Below, one piece after another: positions 33,081 to 43,573 of a DNA stretch of 64,000 bases. The DNA lies in assembly GCA_037042915.1 (NCBI GenBank), contig CM073193.1, forward strand, positions 7,192,001 to 7,256,000. Reading direction: 5' to 3'. Within the stretch, counting starts at the first letter, position 1; the number at the start of each line of letters is the position of its first letter. Source of the DNA: Auricularia sp. M13. Taxonomy: Eukaryota; Basidiomycota; Agaricomycetes; Auriculariales; Auriculariaceae. The notes under the pieces are model-generated. The model did not search any database. It was not told the DNA's origin and was given only the letters and a program-made list of their open reading frames with translations. Both the position numbers and the translations under genes were made by a program.

Positions 33081-34786
33081 TCACAATGCGGCAATGAAAT
33101 CCTCTATGGCGCTCCAGTATCCAGGTTGGATGCACTGAATAAAGCGCAGGTGCGAGAAGGAAATAGTATTAGCGCTCATAGCACAGCGAGCGGTTTTACG
33201 CACAGTATTGTCTGAGAGGTGGATTAATATTTTGATGAAGAAAGAAAGGAAGGGCGACGTACTATGAGTTCCATCCGGAAAGTCCCTCCAGACACCCTTC
33301 GCCCTCCCAGTACGACAGGCAATATCAAATAGTTCGGTCATATGTGCCGGCGGGACGACCTCGTCTTGTAAGCCTGCAAAGGCGTGAGTTGAACCTCCAC
33401 AAACCTCAAGCGACGCACCGCTCAGCATAAGCAGGGGTGTGCTAGCGGGAATCTTGGGTAATGAGTTTGCAGAGTCCCAGATTTGATGGCACAGGAATGC
33501 AAACGGTCCCAACAACGGAAGTGCGCTCGGTATGAGACGCGGCTAGCCGGCCAGTCAGTGACAAAAGTGACAGTCAAAGCCCCTACGCACCAGTGACAAA
33601 AATGTGTTCTCCAAAATCAGGGCATTAACCTGTCTACTATGAGCTGCGTGTTCCGAGAAGACTGAATGGTTACTTTGTCAGGGTTTCGAGCCGCCAGGTC
33701 GATCCCGACCGCGCCACCCTACGCATGGTTACAACGAGTGTACATTGTGAGGCCTGTCGACGTACGATGGACTGGCCGTATATTACCTGCGCAAATGAGT
33801 TAGCCAACGGGCGTGGGTCACCATAAATGTACTTTACTATTTTGGTTTTGGCAAGCACAGGATGCGATAGAATGTAGTCGAGTGCAGTCTATGATTTGGG
33901 AGTGTCATCAGGCCCACAAGCCCGTGCATATTCGCAGAACGTACCTGAGCATCTATGCGAATGCCTAACTAGCATGAGTAAAGTGAGGCAATGAGGACAA
34001 TGGGCATGTACCTTTTTCAGACGGCCGACCCTCACTGAAGCCATAACTACGGTGCGACGATCAAGACTGGTGCAGTGGTATATGTGGAGAACCTACCCGC
34101 GATATGATAGCATTAAGACATTGCACCGCATCTTCAGATAGAAGATACGGGCGAGCGGGACACGGTGGCCAATGTTTCCACTTGGATGAAGTGTCGGCAG
34201 GCAGCTTGAGATCTGCTGAATGCACAACTCACCCATTTCCATGAAACATAATGACAGTTGGTCTTCGAGCGGCGTACTATATCACAGTTAGCGTGCTAGG
34301 CGTGGTCTAATTACGCGAGCAGACCTCGTCGTCCGAGTTGGTGCCAGGCTCAGCAACGTTACTGCCCTCTGGTATGTGTTTCCGCTGCAGGAGGAGATAA
34401 GCCTTGATGTTGACATCGTCAGGCGTGTGTAAGGTCAGGTCTTCGTAAAGTAGATGCCAGTCGCTGGGCGTTGGAACGTCTTCTTATGGCGACGCAGGAC
34501 GATCAGAGCCTTGAGAACACGCGAACAGCGAAGCGCACCCGTTCTCGAGCCTGGAGGAAATGCCGACGGGTATATGAGGTAGTTCTGGCCGTAGTAAAGC
34601 AGCGAAATGCCTGAAGCATGCGTCAGTGGCCGCGGTCCAGCATGTGGCCATGCGTACCCAACGACCCGACGGCAACAGTGGTGGCTGCAGCGCCCTGGTC
34701 AACCGAGTCAGTTAAAGCGGTGACTACGCGGGCGTCTGTATGCTTACCTTGACAAAAGTCTGGATGGACGGGAGAAACGAGCTCAT
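33081..34786 (-). CDS. BEM46: Alpha/beta hydrolase of the BEM46 / ABHD13 family
   Basis: Spliced gene with many short exons, starting at the ATG at 34786 (MSSFLPSIQTFVKGAAATT). The N-terminal hydrophobic segment leads into LYYGQNYLIYPSAFPPGSRT, the family's hallmark. Next come DVPTPSDWHLLYEDLTLHTP, RRPTVIMFHGNG (oxyanion region), then VIYGQSI joined to GGAVGIDLAARNPDK, with the nucleophile Ser in GQSIGG. Downstream are LLMLSG, QDEVVPPAHM (catalytic Asp) and WRDFPDGTH (catalytic His), ending QPGYWSAIEDFIAAL at TGA 33081-33083. The Ser-Asp-His triad is intact. BEM46 proteins are ER or plasma-membrane-associated hydrolases linked to cell polarity in fungi; the substrate is unknown. Confidence 0.9.
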
Positions 34787-35237
34787 CGTCGAGTGGTCAA
34801 ATTGAAGGTCTCGAATGCAAGCTGCGGACTTTAGACGTGGATCCCCGAAGGCCTCATTCTGCACCACTGAACCGTTGCTCTTGCCCAAAGACTTGCCCAT
34901 TGTGCTATGCCAGCCGCTTCACAATCGCACCATTGCAACTATTCCAGCTCGTATCCTGTCTGCCAATCTGTTCACCGTCCCTCTGCTGAATGAGCGCTTC
35001 ATCACTCCGTGCCAATTGGTATCACCGTCATACGCCTGGGAAACGCAGGGGCTGCCCTCTTCTTCCCGGCCATGCATATGCATGCTCAGGCACTGAGGCC
35101 TGAGGATCTCCGGGCAAAACGATGACCGCGGGTCTGATGACCAGCCGTCCTCGTGAGCCCCGGAAAATATATAGCTGCTCGCAGTTTCCCCACGCTCCCC
35201 GCTTCTTGGCCAGCTCAGTGTTGCTCGGGGCCTCGTA
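34787..35237. promoter_or_regulatory. Divergent promoter region, BEM46 / GH3 glucosidase
   Basis: 451 bases between divergent start codons. A TATA-like aaaatatata lies at 35163-35172, about 65-75 bases upstream of the glucosidase ATG, a sensible place for its core promoter. Confidence 0.45.
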
Positions 35238-38229
35238 ATGCGCTCGCTTGTCACGGCTTGCTATCTCGCTGCGGTCCTTGTGACCGCGCAACCCAGTGCA
35301 GGAGAACAGGACGCGACACTGGCATCCACTGCAACCAGTAACGATGCTGCGTGGGACCTCGCCTACAAGAAAGCACGCGCAAAGGTCAGCTTCTTTGTGT
35401 GGATACTCTCCTCGCTGATGATTGAGTTTCCTACGAACAGATTGCTGGTTGGACGCTTGAAGAGAAAGTGACTGTGACCACTGGCACCAGTGGTCGTTGT
35501 GGAGGCAACATCCCCCCAATTGATCCTCAAACTGGACGCGGGTGGCCAGGCCTTTGCATGGAGGTATGACTTTCAGCGTTGCCCTGATCTGTAAGAGTGA
35601 CCATTCGCGCCCAGGATGGACCTCTCGCGATGCGCGCCGGAGATCTGACCACCGTATTTCCAGCTGGAGTAAACACTGCAGCAACGTTGGTTTCATTGAT
35701 TTTACTCTATCCTCCCTAAGCTGACACCCTGCAGCTTCAATCGCGAGCTCATGCGTGCTCGCGCAGTTGCGCTCGGCCGCGAGTTTGTTGGAAAAGGTGC
35801 GCTCAGATTCACAGGTAAATTATTCTGCAGACCTCATATCAATCAGGCGTCAATGTTGCTTTTGGTCCGGAGATCAATATGATTCGTACTCCCACGGGCG
35901 GGAGGAACTGGGAGGCGAGTCTTGATTTCTGCCATGTGCTAAATTCTCACCAGCTTACATCGCATTTAGACCTTCGGAGCGGATCCATTCCTCAGCGGCG
36001 AAGCAGCCTACGAAACCATTCTGGGGTTGCAGTCGACCGGCGTGCAGGCCTGCGCCAAGCACTACTTGAACAACGAGCAAGAATATGCCCGCTTCAGTTC
36101 GAGCTCGGATGTCGACGACCGTACTCAACACCAAGTTTACGCGTATCCATTCCTTCGTGGTGTCCAGGCTGGCCTTGCGTCTGTCATGTGTTCGCTTCAG
36201 CTCGTGAATGGGACGCACGCTTGCGGCAACTCCAAGCTTATCAATGGTCTGCTGCGTGCAGAATTCGGGTTCAAGGGCTGTCAGTAAACGCCAGTTATGC
36301 GAATTAACGTGCACTCAATTCCGCACATCTACAGTTGTTGTGTCAGACTGGTACGGCACAAGTTCCACTCAGGACGCTGTCAACGGTCTGGACGTGAGTA
36401 TGCCCTTGCCATATCGTTCGCCCGACTCACGTTCATATGCAGATCACGATGCCTGGCCAAGCTGCCATCCCGCGCATTCCACTCTCCGAGAGTATCGTCT
36501 CGCCACCCGGCACCTCCTACTTCGGTGGTAACCTCACAGCCGCCGTGAAGAACGGTTCAATTCCTCTCTCAGCAGTCGACGAGATGGCAACGCGCGTTGT
36601 GGCTGCGTGGTATCGTCTCGGACAGGACAAGCCGTCGTATCCAAAAGTCAACTTTAATTCCAGCAATAAGACAGATCCCGCGACGAACCTCCATATCGAC
36701 GTGCGTGCAGACCATGCAAAGACTGCAAGGGCCGTCGCGGCAGCCAGTCATGTGTTACTCAAGAATGTGCGGAAAGCGCTGCCGCTTACCCGCTCTGGGT
36801 TGAAGAACGGCTTGCTCGTGGCCGGCAGTGATGCGCGGGCTCCCAACGCGACGCTTCTTACAGCATATGCTGCAGCGAGAAATGACGGCGTGCTTGTCAC
36901 TGGCTGGGGTTCCGGGTATGTGAAATTTCCAGGGAGATCTGTGGGAGCTAACTATCCTTCAAGCTCTGGCTGGCTCGCCGAACTCACAGCAGTAAGCGCG
37001 CCTCTTGACAATTCTGCCATATATTCATGATCTGCAGCCCAGCGACGCTCTCGCAGCGCGCGCCAAGGCAGACGGCACTTCCATCGACTTTGCGCTGGAC
37101 GACTGGAAGACGGATGCTGCTGCGGATGCTGCTCGTGGCAAGTCCGCTGCCCTGGTCTTCCTCAAGACGGACTCAGGAGAAGGTCACATTGTGCCTCCCG
37201 TCGAATTCGACCCGAATGGTATCAACCAGGGCGACCGTTCCAACATTTCTGCATGGAACAACGGTGACAACCTCGTCCTCGCTGTCGCAGCAGTCAATCC
37301 GAACACGATCGTGATTGTTCATAGTGTCGGACCAATGGACGTCGAAGCCTGGATAAATCATCCCAACGTCACAGCGGTACGCTTTATGGTTCTTTGGCTA
37401 CCTATGGGTACTCATAGCAAGATCGCTAGGTCGTCTGGGCTGGCGTAGCTGGCCAGGAAGTTGGTAACGCTCTTGTTGACGTCTTATATGGGGATGTGAA
37501 TCCGTCCGGTCGACTCCCTTACACAATCGCAAAGCGGCTGGAGGACTATCCTGCGCAGGTCAGCCGTGCAGCTGGTATCAACGACAACTTCTCGATCCCC
37601 TACAGCGAAGGGTGAGTAAAATCACAATGCCCCAATTCGGCTGTCTGACATCCAGTTCACAAAGCTTGCTCGTCGACTATCGCCACTTTGACGCTGTGAG
37701 CAACGATTTGTGTACATGACCATGTCCCAATCAACTGACGCTTTCGCAGCACAACATTGAACCTCGCTTCGAATTCGGCTTCGGTCTCAGCTACACTGCA
37801 TTCACATATTCGGCGCTGGCTTACTGGTTTCTGCCAGTCCTACCGACCCCAGACCTGCTTGTATGGAAGTCTGGACGCACAGTTCGTGGCGGAGCTGGCG
37901 CATCTACCGCACAGTGGCTGCACCAGCCGTTCATCGCAGTCACGTTCATCCTCAAGAACAGCGGCAAGACGGCGGGCACCGAAGTCGCCCAGTTATACCT
38001 GCATCATCCTGCGGCCATAGGCGAACCACCGTCGGTGCTCAAAGGCTTCGAGGCGGTGTATCTCAAGCCCGGTGAATCCAAGGTCGTGACCATCACGCTA
38101 TCTCCGCATGCGCTTTCCTACTGGGATACTGTCGGACAAGGCTGGCGCAAATCTCCTGGCAAGATTGGAATCAGCATTGGCGCGAGCAGCCGCGACTTCC
38201 GCCTGAAAGGTACAATTCTGAGTGTTTGA
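35238..38229 (+). CDS. Secreted glycoside hydrolase family 3 beta-glucosidase
   Basis: Spliced gene from the ATG at 35238. The N-terminus [20 protein letters not shown] is a typical signal peptide. Domain order is that of GH3: the TIM-barrel with [60 protein letters not shown] and [11 protein letters not shown]. The nucleophile Asp is in FVVSDWYGT (codon at 36346-36348). The second domain has [12 protein letters not shown], and a C-terminal fibronectin-III-like domain has [19 protein letters not shown] and [15 protein letters not shown], ending LKGTILSV. Several Asn-X-Ser/Thr sites suggest N-glycosylation. It should release glucose from cello-oligosaccharides or other beta-glucosides outside the cell. 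About ten introns; all key motifs present. Confidence 0.92.
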
Positions 38230-38585
38230 CGACGCACAAATTCCTGTTGTCCGCATGTACTCTGCGTTAAGTATCTTACAGCATGTAGCCTGCATTGCAG
38301 TATTTTTCAATAAGATAACAGCACTCCAGCTTGACCTTTGAAAACATTGCGCTTGATGTCTGCCCCCAGAGCGATGGCCGAGTTGAGCACCCCCACAACG
38401 CAAGTTTGCCTTTGTTGTAAATGCAGTATGTTCTGCGTGGATTGAACGTTTTATTGCACTCGAGACTAAGCGGCATTCTCTCAACGATTCTCAAGACCGC
38501 GCAACGAAATCGGTGGAAGCAATACACAAAGCAAGTGGTGTACAATCGGCACAAGGAATCGTCCATGTTTATCAAACCTCGGCCT
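38230..38585. other. Convergent 3' intergenic region
   Basis: 356 bases between the stop codons of the GH3 gene and the GRAM/VASt gene. AT-richer than the flanking exons; 3' UTRs expected. No gene seen. Confidence 0.45.
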
Positions 38586-41343
38586 TCAAAGCTCGTCCCT
38601 GCCCTTGACCAAATCGCGAAGCCGTTGCACGCGCTTTTCGATCTGGTCGAGTGCGCGCTCTATTTCTGCACGCTCTGCTCTCCAGTCGGTGGGCACCGGC
38701 GGCAGCGCGTCAGACGTCGGGAGCGCAGTCGGCGCGGCCTTGCGCATCTCCTCAAGAATGGTGCGCAGGGTATCGCTCACGTCGCTGCGTCCGGGCGCGT
38801 TTCCGCGCGCGCCGGGATGCGTCGAGTTCCTGCTGACCGCGAGCAGCGAGAAGACGTTCGTGGCGACGAGGATGACGATGACGACGAGCAGGATGGCGCG
38901 CGTGTCGGGCACGTCCCACAGGAGCTCCATCGCGCCGCTGAAGCTCTGCTGCGCGACCTTGCTCGCGCCGCGGAACGTGTCGAGCGCCCACTGCAGCCAC
39001 CGCTCGTCGCGCACCTGCGAGCCGGGCAGCGCGGGCGGGGCGATCGTCGACGCCGACGCGGGCGACGCGACGATCACGTCTGCCTCGGACTCGGCGAGCG
39101 CCTCCATGCCCTCCGGGACGAACTCGCCGCGGTGCTCGTCGATGTATTTGCGCATGGCGGGCTCGAGATCGGCATTGTACTGCTTCTGGCCGTCCATGGC
39201 GCTGCGCTCGATCAGGCCAGGGCAGGGCCGTCAGCACACCAAACACACGCAGCGACAGGGAATGTGTGTCTGACCTTTGATGAAGGACGACCCTGTCCAT
39301 TCAACGGTACTGGTCACCACGACCCTCGTCGCGCACGCGCCGGCCCACGTAAGGCATGTTCTTGACTTGACCGAGAACGCACTGCCGCTAGGCACGTCGG
39401 GCGTGCGCGTCGTCGTCAGCATCGTGATGTACTTCTCCGGGTCAAAGTGGATCGTCTCGTCGCGCAGTTCGCACTTGGTCTGCTTGGGCCCGAACGAGCC
39501 CGTGAGCGGCTTGATATAGGACATGTTGCGTGTAAGGAGCGTGCTGCCGGCGCTGACGGGCTGCCAGTCGGAAATTTGAATATCTATGCGGTGTGAGGCC
39601 AGCAGGATGAGAGGACGGGGAACGTAGATACCTATAAGTTTTTGGTCGTCACGCATGAACTCCTTGACAAAGCCGCTCGCGAACATCAGGTTGTAGATCT
39701 TGTCCGGGGTGCCGGGGAACACGGTGTCCAGACAAACCATCGGATAATGCTGCTTGTTCTCGGCGCACGCGCACGTTGTGACCTTCTTGACACCCACGCT
39801 GGCCGTACCGCCGGCAGAACTACTGCCAACGGCGACGGAGAGGTTTGACTCGTCGAGAGAGGTGCGAGGAGGCGACTCGACGCCTGGCGGCCGCACGAGT
39901 CGCCAGATGTTGTGCATGACCTCGAACGCCGTGTCACGGCCCATGAAGCTCGCGAATGTATACTGCTTGTGGAGGGTCGTCACTTGTATCGCATTGGGTA
40001 TGATCAGGGCCGTCATTCGCTTTTCGAGCGACGTAATTTCAGAGAATGGTATAATTTCCTGGATGCCCATAGTTCAGCGTTCACAGTACACGGTGCTCAA
40101 AGGAAAAGGACCTACGTTGGAGACCCAACCAAAGATGTTGGCATGAAAGCAGAGGTGGTTCTCCGAAATATATATACGCCCTTGGACAAGAATTTCGCGC
40201 TGAAGTGCGCAACCGTAATCTGTGAACAGTAAGCGAATGAACGGCATGCGAGATGGTTTCCCACGGGCTTACCCTCGATAAGATAATCGTCCGCAGCGAT
40301 TTGCGGGAATAAGTCATGGAAGTCGGCGTTGCGTTTCGAGCTGGCGACCGCAAAGCCAGTGACGGGCATCGCGTCCTCGTCGATGAGCCTGTCGTCCTCG
40401 CTGCCCGAGAGCGAGATGTCGGTCTCGGACGCGTGGGCGCGTGGAGCTGCGCCTGAGCGTGTCTGCTGCGCCCTGGCTCCGTGTCGCGCCTGCCGTTTGC
40501 GTCGCCGCTGCCGCCGCCGCCGCCGCTGGATGTGGACAATACGGAGACTTGGGATGGCGTGCGACGAATCTGGGGCATGGGAGGCACCAGCTGGCCGGTG
40601 GAGGCGGGGTGTGCGATGGCCATGCCTGAGGCTGCCAGCGCGCCAGCAATGCCGCTGGAGGGGTCAGGGCCGGCGCGCATGGCGGTGCCGCGGCGCCAGG
40701 GACTCTTCCCTTTCTCGCGCTTGGTGCTGTTGACGCTGCTCTTGGCCGAGGCGGACGGCTGGGGGCGGAAGTCGTCGTTCATGGAGGAGTCGTCGGTCGC
40801 GTTCGAGTCCCCGGACGCGGTGGTCCAAGTAGACGTGGACGCCGGCAGTGCGGACTCGCTGGCTGTGCGCTTGCGCGTTTCGGCGGCGTATTCTTGCTTG
40901 ACCCGCTCAGCGCCGGAGAGCGGAATCTCGGTGGCCAGCGGCGAGCGCGTGGACACGGCGTACGGCTGGGCCTGCTGGGCGGCCTGCTGGGCGAGCACGC
41001 GCTCTGAGGGCACGGGCGAGAGCTGCTCCTGGAAGGTGGCCGACGAGCGGGCCTGCGGGGTGGGCAGGTCGTCGACGTATGCCGCGTCGTCCTCCGTGAG
41101 GGAACGGCGCTGGTAGTAATTAGACAGGGCATGGCGGTCCATGGGCTTCTTGCTCAGCGCAGGGTCGGCTGCGTTGGACGACTTGCGGGTAATGGAACGC
41201 ATCTGGGCTGAGTCTTCGCCTTCGGAATCCGAGGTCACGGTGAGCGAGGGCGCGCTCCTGCCGTAGCCAGAATCCGAGATAGTCCGCTGGCGGGGCGAGT
41301 CGCCCTGCTTGGCGAATCGCGAAAGGCTCAGAAAGTTGGGCAT
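38586..41343 (-). CDS. GRAM and VASt domain membrane protein (Lam/Ysp2/Aster-type sterol transporter)
   Basis: Spliced gene from the ATG at 41343 (MPNFLSLSRFAKQGDSPRQ). A long, disordered Ser/Pro-rich N-terminus leads to a GRAM domain: ASKRNADFHDLFPQI, DYLIE, CALQREILVQGRIYIS, CFHANIFGWVSNV and IIPFSEITSLEKRMTALIIP. A VASt domain follows: VFPGTPDKIYNLMFASGFVK, ISDWQPVSAGSTLLTRNMSY and GPKQTKCELRDE. Near the C-terminus is one membrane helix (AILLVVIVILVATNVFSLLAV region) and then a helical tail ending VKGRDEL. Lam proteins sit in the ER at membrane contact sites and move sterols between membranes. The frame changes at about 40490-40560, best explained by an intron that removes the glycine run. 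Confidence 0.88.
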
Positions 41344-41822
41344 GGGCTACAGGCACTGGCTGCCCTGTAATGAGATGCGCGCTGCGGGACTTGAAGCAGA
41401 CCGCTGACATTAACAATTGTGGCCAGATAAACTCGTCTGGCTCCGGTCGTACAACAGGGGCCAGAAACCTCTCAGACTTTGCCAGGGACGACCAAAATTG
41501 TTTATTACAGTACAGACTTGCCTCTGGCTGCATGAAAGCCCAAAGTATGCAAGTGACCGGTCCGGTATAACACATACATGCAGAGCAGATGACGCCCTGG
41601 GTGGGTCACGCAGTCGCAGTTTGCTGTCGGAAACGACCAAACGGCTGTAGGTTGAGAGGAGGAAGGCAGTGCGTCGGGAGCAGTGCCTTTCTTTCTTAGC
41701 GCAATTTCCGGTCGCGCGAGCGTTGACTTGTCCTTTCGCTCTTCGCCTTTGCCTCTTTTTTCCCGTCGTAGCACGATGGGTTTCAGCGCGCTCGTCGGGG
41801 CCGAGGCGCCGTTCGACGCAGA
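41344..41822. promoter_or_regulatory. Divergent promoter region, GRAM/VASt gene / FAR-17a-like gene
   Basis: 479 bases between start codons. The last 47 bases (from an ATG at 41776) may belong to the FAR-17a-like protein's N-terminus in another frame. No other gene seen. Confidence 0.4.
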
Positions 41823-42822
41823 ATGCAGGCTGGTGACGTCCCCTTCCTCTCCCCGCTCGTCCTGGCGCTGGCGCGACTCCTGCTCGCACTCTACATGACC
41901 CTCGCCCTCCTCATCGTCCTCATCTGGCAAGCTACTGTCGACCACGACGCCAGCGGGTCAGTCTTCATTCAGCCACCATTCCCCTCGCACCCTAACGCCG
42001 CCGTCCAGCTACTTTTCGTACTTTACAGAACTCACCGGCATCGGGCTTGCCGCCTATCTCTGGCACTCGGGCACCCAGACGCTCGCCTACGCCCTCGCCG
42101 TCCGCCGCAGCGCCGCCCAGCCGCTCAAGGCGCCCGCATACCCGCTCCAGAGATGGCACGCGTCCCTCCGGGCCCTGCACATGATCCTCCTCGCCAGCGT
42201 GCGCACCCTCCGTCCGTCCATCGCTGATGCCGCATCACCCGTTCCTGACGCACGCCCGCCGCCCGCAGCGTTCATCGTCACCGTCGTCTTCTGGGCGCTG
42301 CTCGCCTCGCCCAAATCGCTGGGAAGTCCCTTCCTGCGTGCGTCCTGTCCCGGGACCGCCCCTGCGAACTGACAACTGACATCTGCACCGCTCCGCCGTA
42401 CACGGATTAGGCTACGACAACGTCTCGCTGCACGCCATGAACTCCGTCGCCGCGCTCTTCGAGATCCTCGCCACCAACACGCCCGTCTCCAAATGGCTCA
42501 ACCTGCTCTTCATGGAGCTCATCCTCGCCGGCTATCTCGCCGTCGCCTACATCACCCATGAAACCCAGGGCTTCTACAGTACGCCGCCACCCCACCCCAT
42601 CCCGTCTCCCATTCTTATATATTCCAATTCCCCGCAGCATATTCCTTCCTCAACCCGGATAACGGCGCCGGCAAACTCGCGGGCTACATCTGCGGCATCG
42701 CTGCGGCCGAGATCATCATCTTCTCCCTCGTTCAGGGCGTCCTCTTGCTCCGCACCCGTGCCTTCAAACGTCGAAACGCCAGGGGTGCCGCCCCCAGGCA
42801 AGCATGGTCGAGCTCAAGGTGA
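41823..42822 (+). CDS. FAR-17a/AIG1-like polytopic membrane protein
   Basis: Spliced gene; the open frame starts at the ATG at 41823 (MQAGDVPFLSPLVLALARLL). Exon 1 ends at 41956 and exon 2 starts at 42009. Hydrophobic segments: LALYMTLALLIVLIWQA, YFTELTGIGLAAYLWHS, FIVTVVFWALLA, LNLLFMELILAGYLAVAYIT and AAEIIIFSLVQGVLLL. Signatures include the HAMNSVAALFEIL loop and ITHETQGFYAYSFLNP. The pattern resembles fungal FAR-17a/AIG1-like proteins, a family that includes serine hydrolases of fatty-acid esters in animals; activity here is unproven. An upstream ATG (41776, MGFSALVGAEAPFDAECRL) gives the N-terminus I would expect, but one base out of frame. Ends at TGA 42820-42822. Confidence 0.66.
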
Positions 42823-43573
42823 ACGGCGAAGACTATGAATCTGGCCGACAAGTGGCCAAGTAGTTATGCACCTATTTATATTCTATACTTTTTCCTAGTC
42901 TTTTCCCCCGGCAGCGCGCACTGTAACACAGTACCTATACATAGCTGTACACCCAACGTTTTCATCTTCTTTGCATCGCTGAACTCAACTCAAAACCACG
43001 CGACACCCGTGAAACTACCTTGATTAGAACTTCCTTGTCTAGTAGAGGGGTAACATGGAGAAAAAAAAAGCAGGATACTAGGCAGGAGAGAGAGAGAGAG
43101 AGAGAAGAAAAGAGAAGAAAAGCTATTGAAAACAGTGTGTTGAGTTGCGACGTTTGGGATTTAATGAGCGTGAGTCGATGGACAAGAAATGGAGCAGCAA
43201 AAAAGAAATTCGAGTAGCGAGATCCAGTGGAAGAATGAACAAGTCGGCGCAAAAAAGTGCAGTCGTGCGCGCAAATAGGTAGGACAAGATATGAACGAGA
43301 GTTGGAGTCGTGACGGCAGCGACTGCCGCGTGGCATAGAAGACGCAAAAAAAAAGAGCGCCAAAGACGACCGAGAAACGCAGAAAAAAAAAGGTGCGAAG
43401 CGATGTGCACAAGTTGAAAAAAATAAAGTGCATACAGAACGAGGGATCGTGTGGTGTGTTGTATATAGCGACGCGACTGGCGGGGGAGGACAATAACACA
43501 GCGTAAATACGACAACGGAGAGGGCGGGCATGACGATGAACGGCGACGGGGTCCATTCCGGGAGGGCGACAAA
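42823..43573. other. Convergent 3' intergenic region with A-rich and GA-rich tracts
   Basis: 751 bases between the FAR-17a-like stop and the kinase stop. It holds a (GA)10 run at 43086-43105 and several poly-A runs of 7-9 bases at 43066-43420. No gene seen. Confidence 0.5.
43086..43105. repeat. (GA)10 microsatellite
   Basis: Ten GA units in the convergent 3' region, followed by purine-rich sequence. Confidence 0.92.

Noticed and set aside
33680-33720. tRNA-like B-box (ggtcgatcccgacc)
   Set aside because: It lies inside an exon of the BEM46 gene encoding GGAVGIDLAARNP and has no matching cloverleaf.
38586-41343. Two separate genes (Ser-rich protein and VASt protein)
   Set aside because: GRAM motifs connect the two halves across normal short introns, and the domain order matches the Lam/Ysp2 family.
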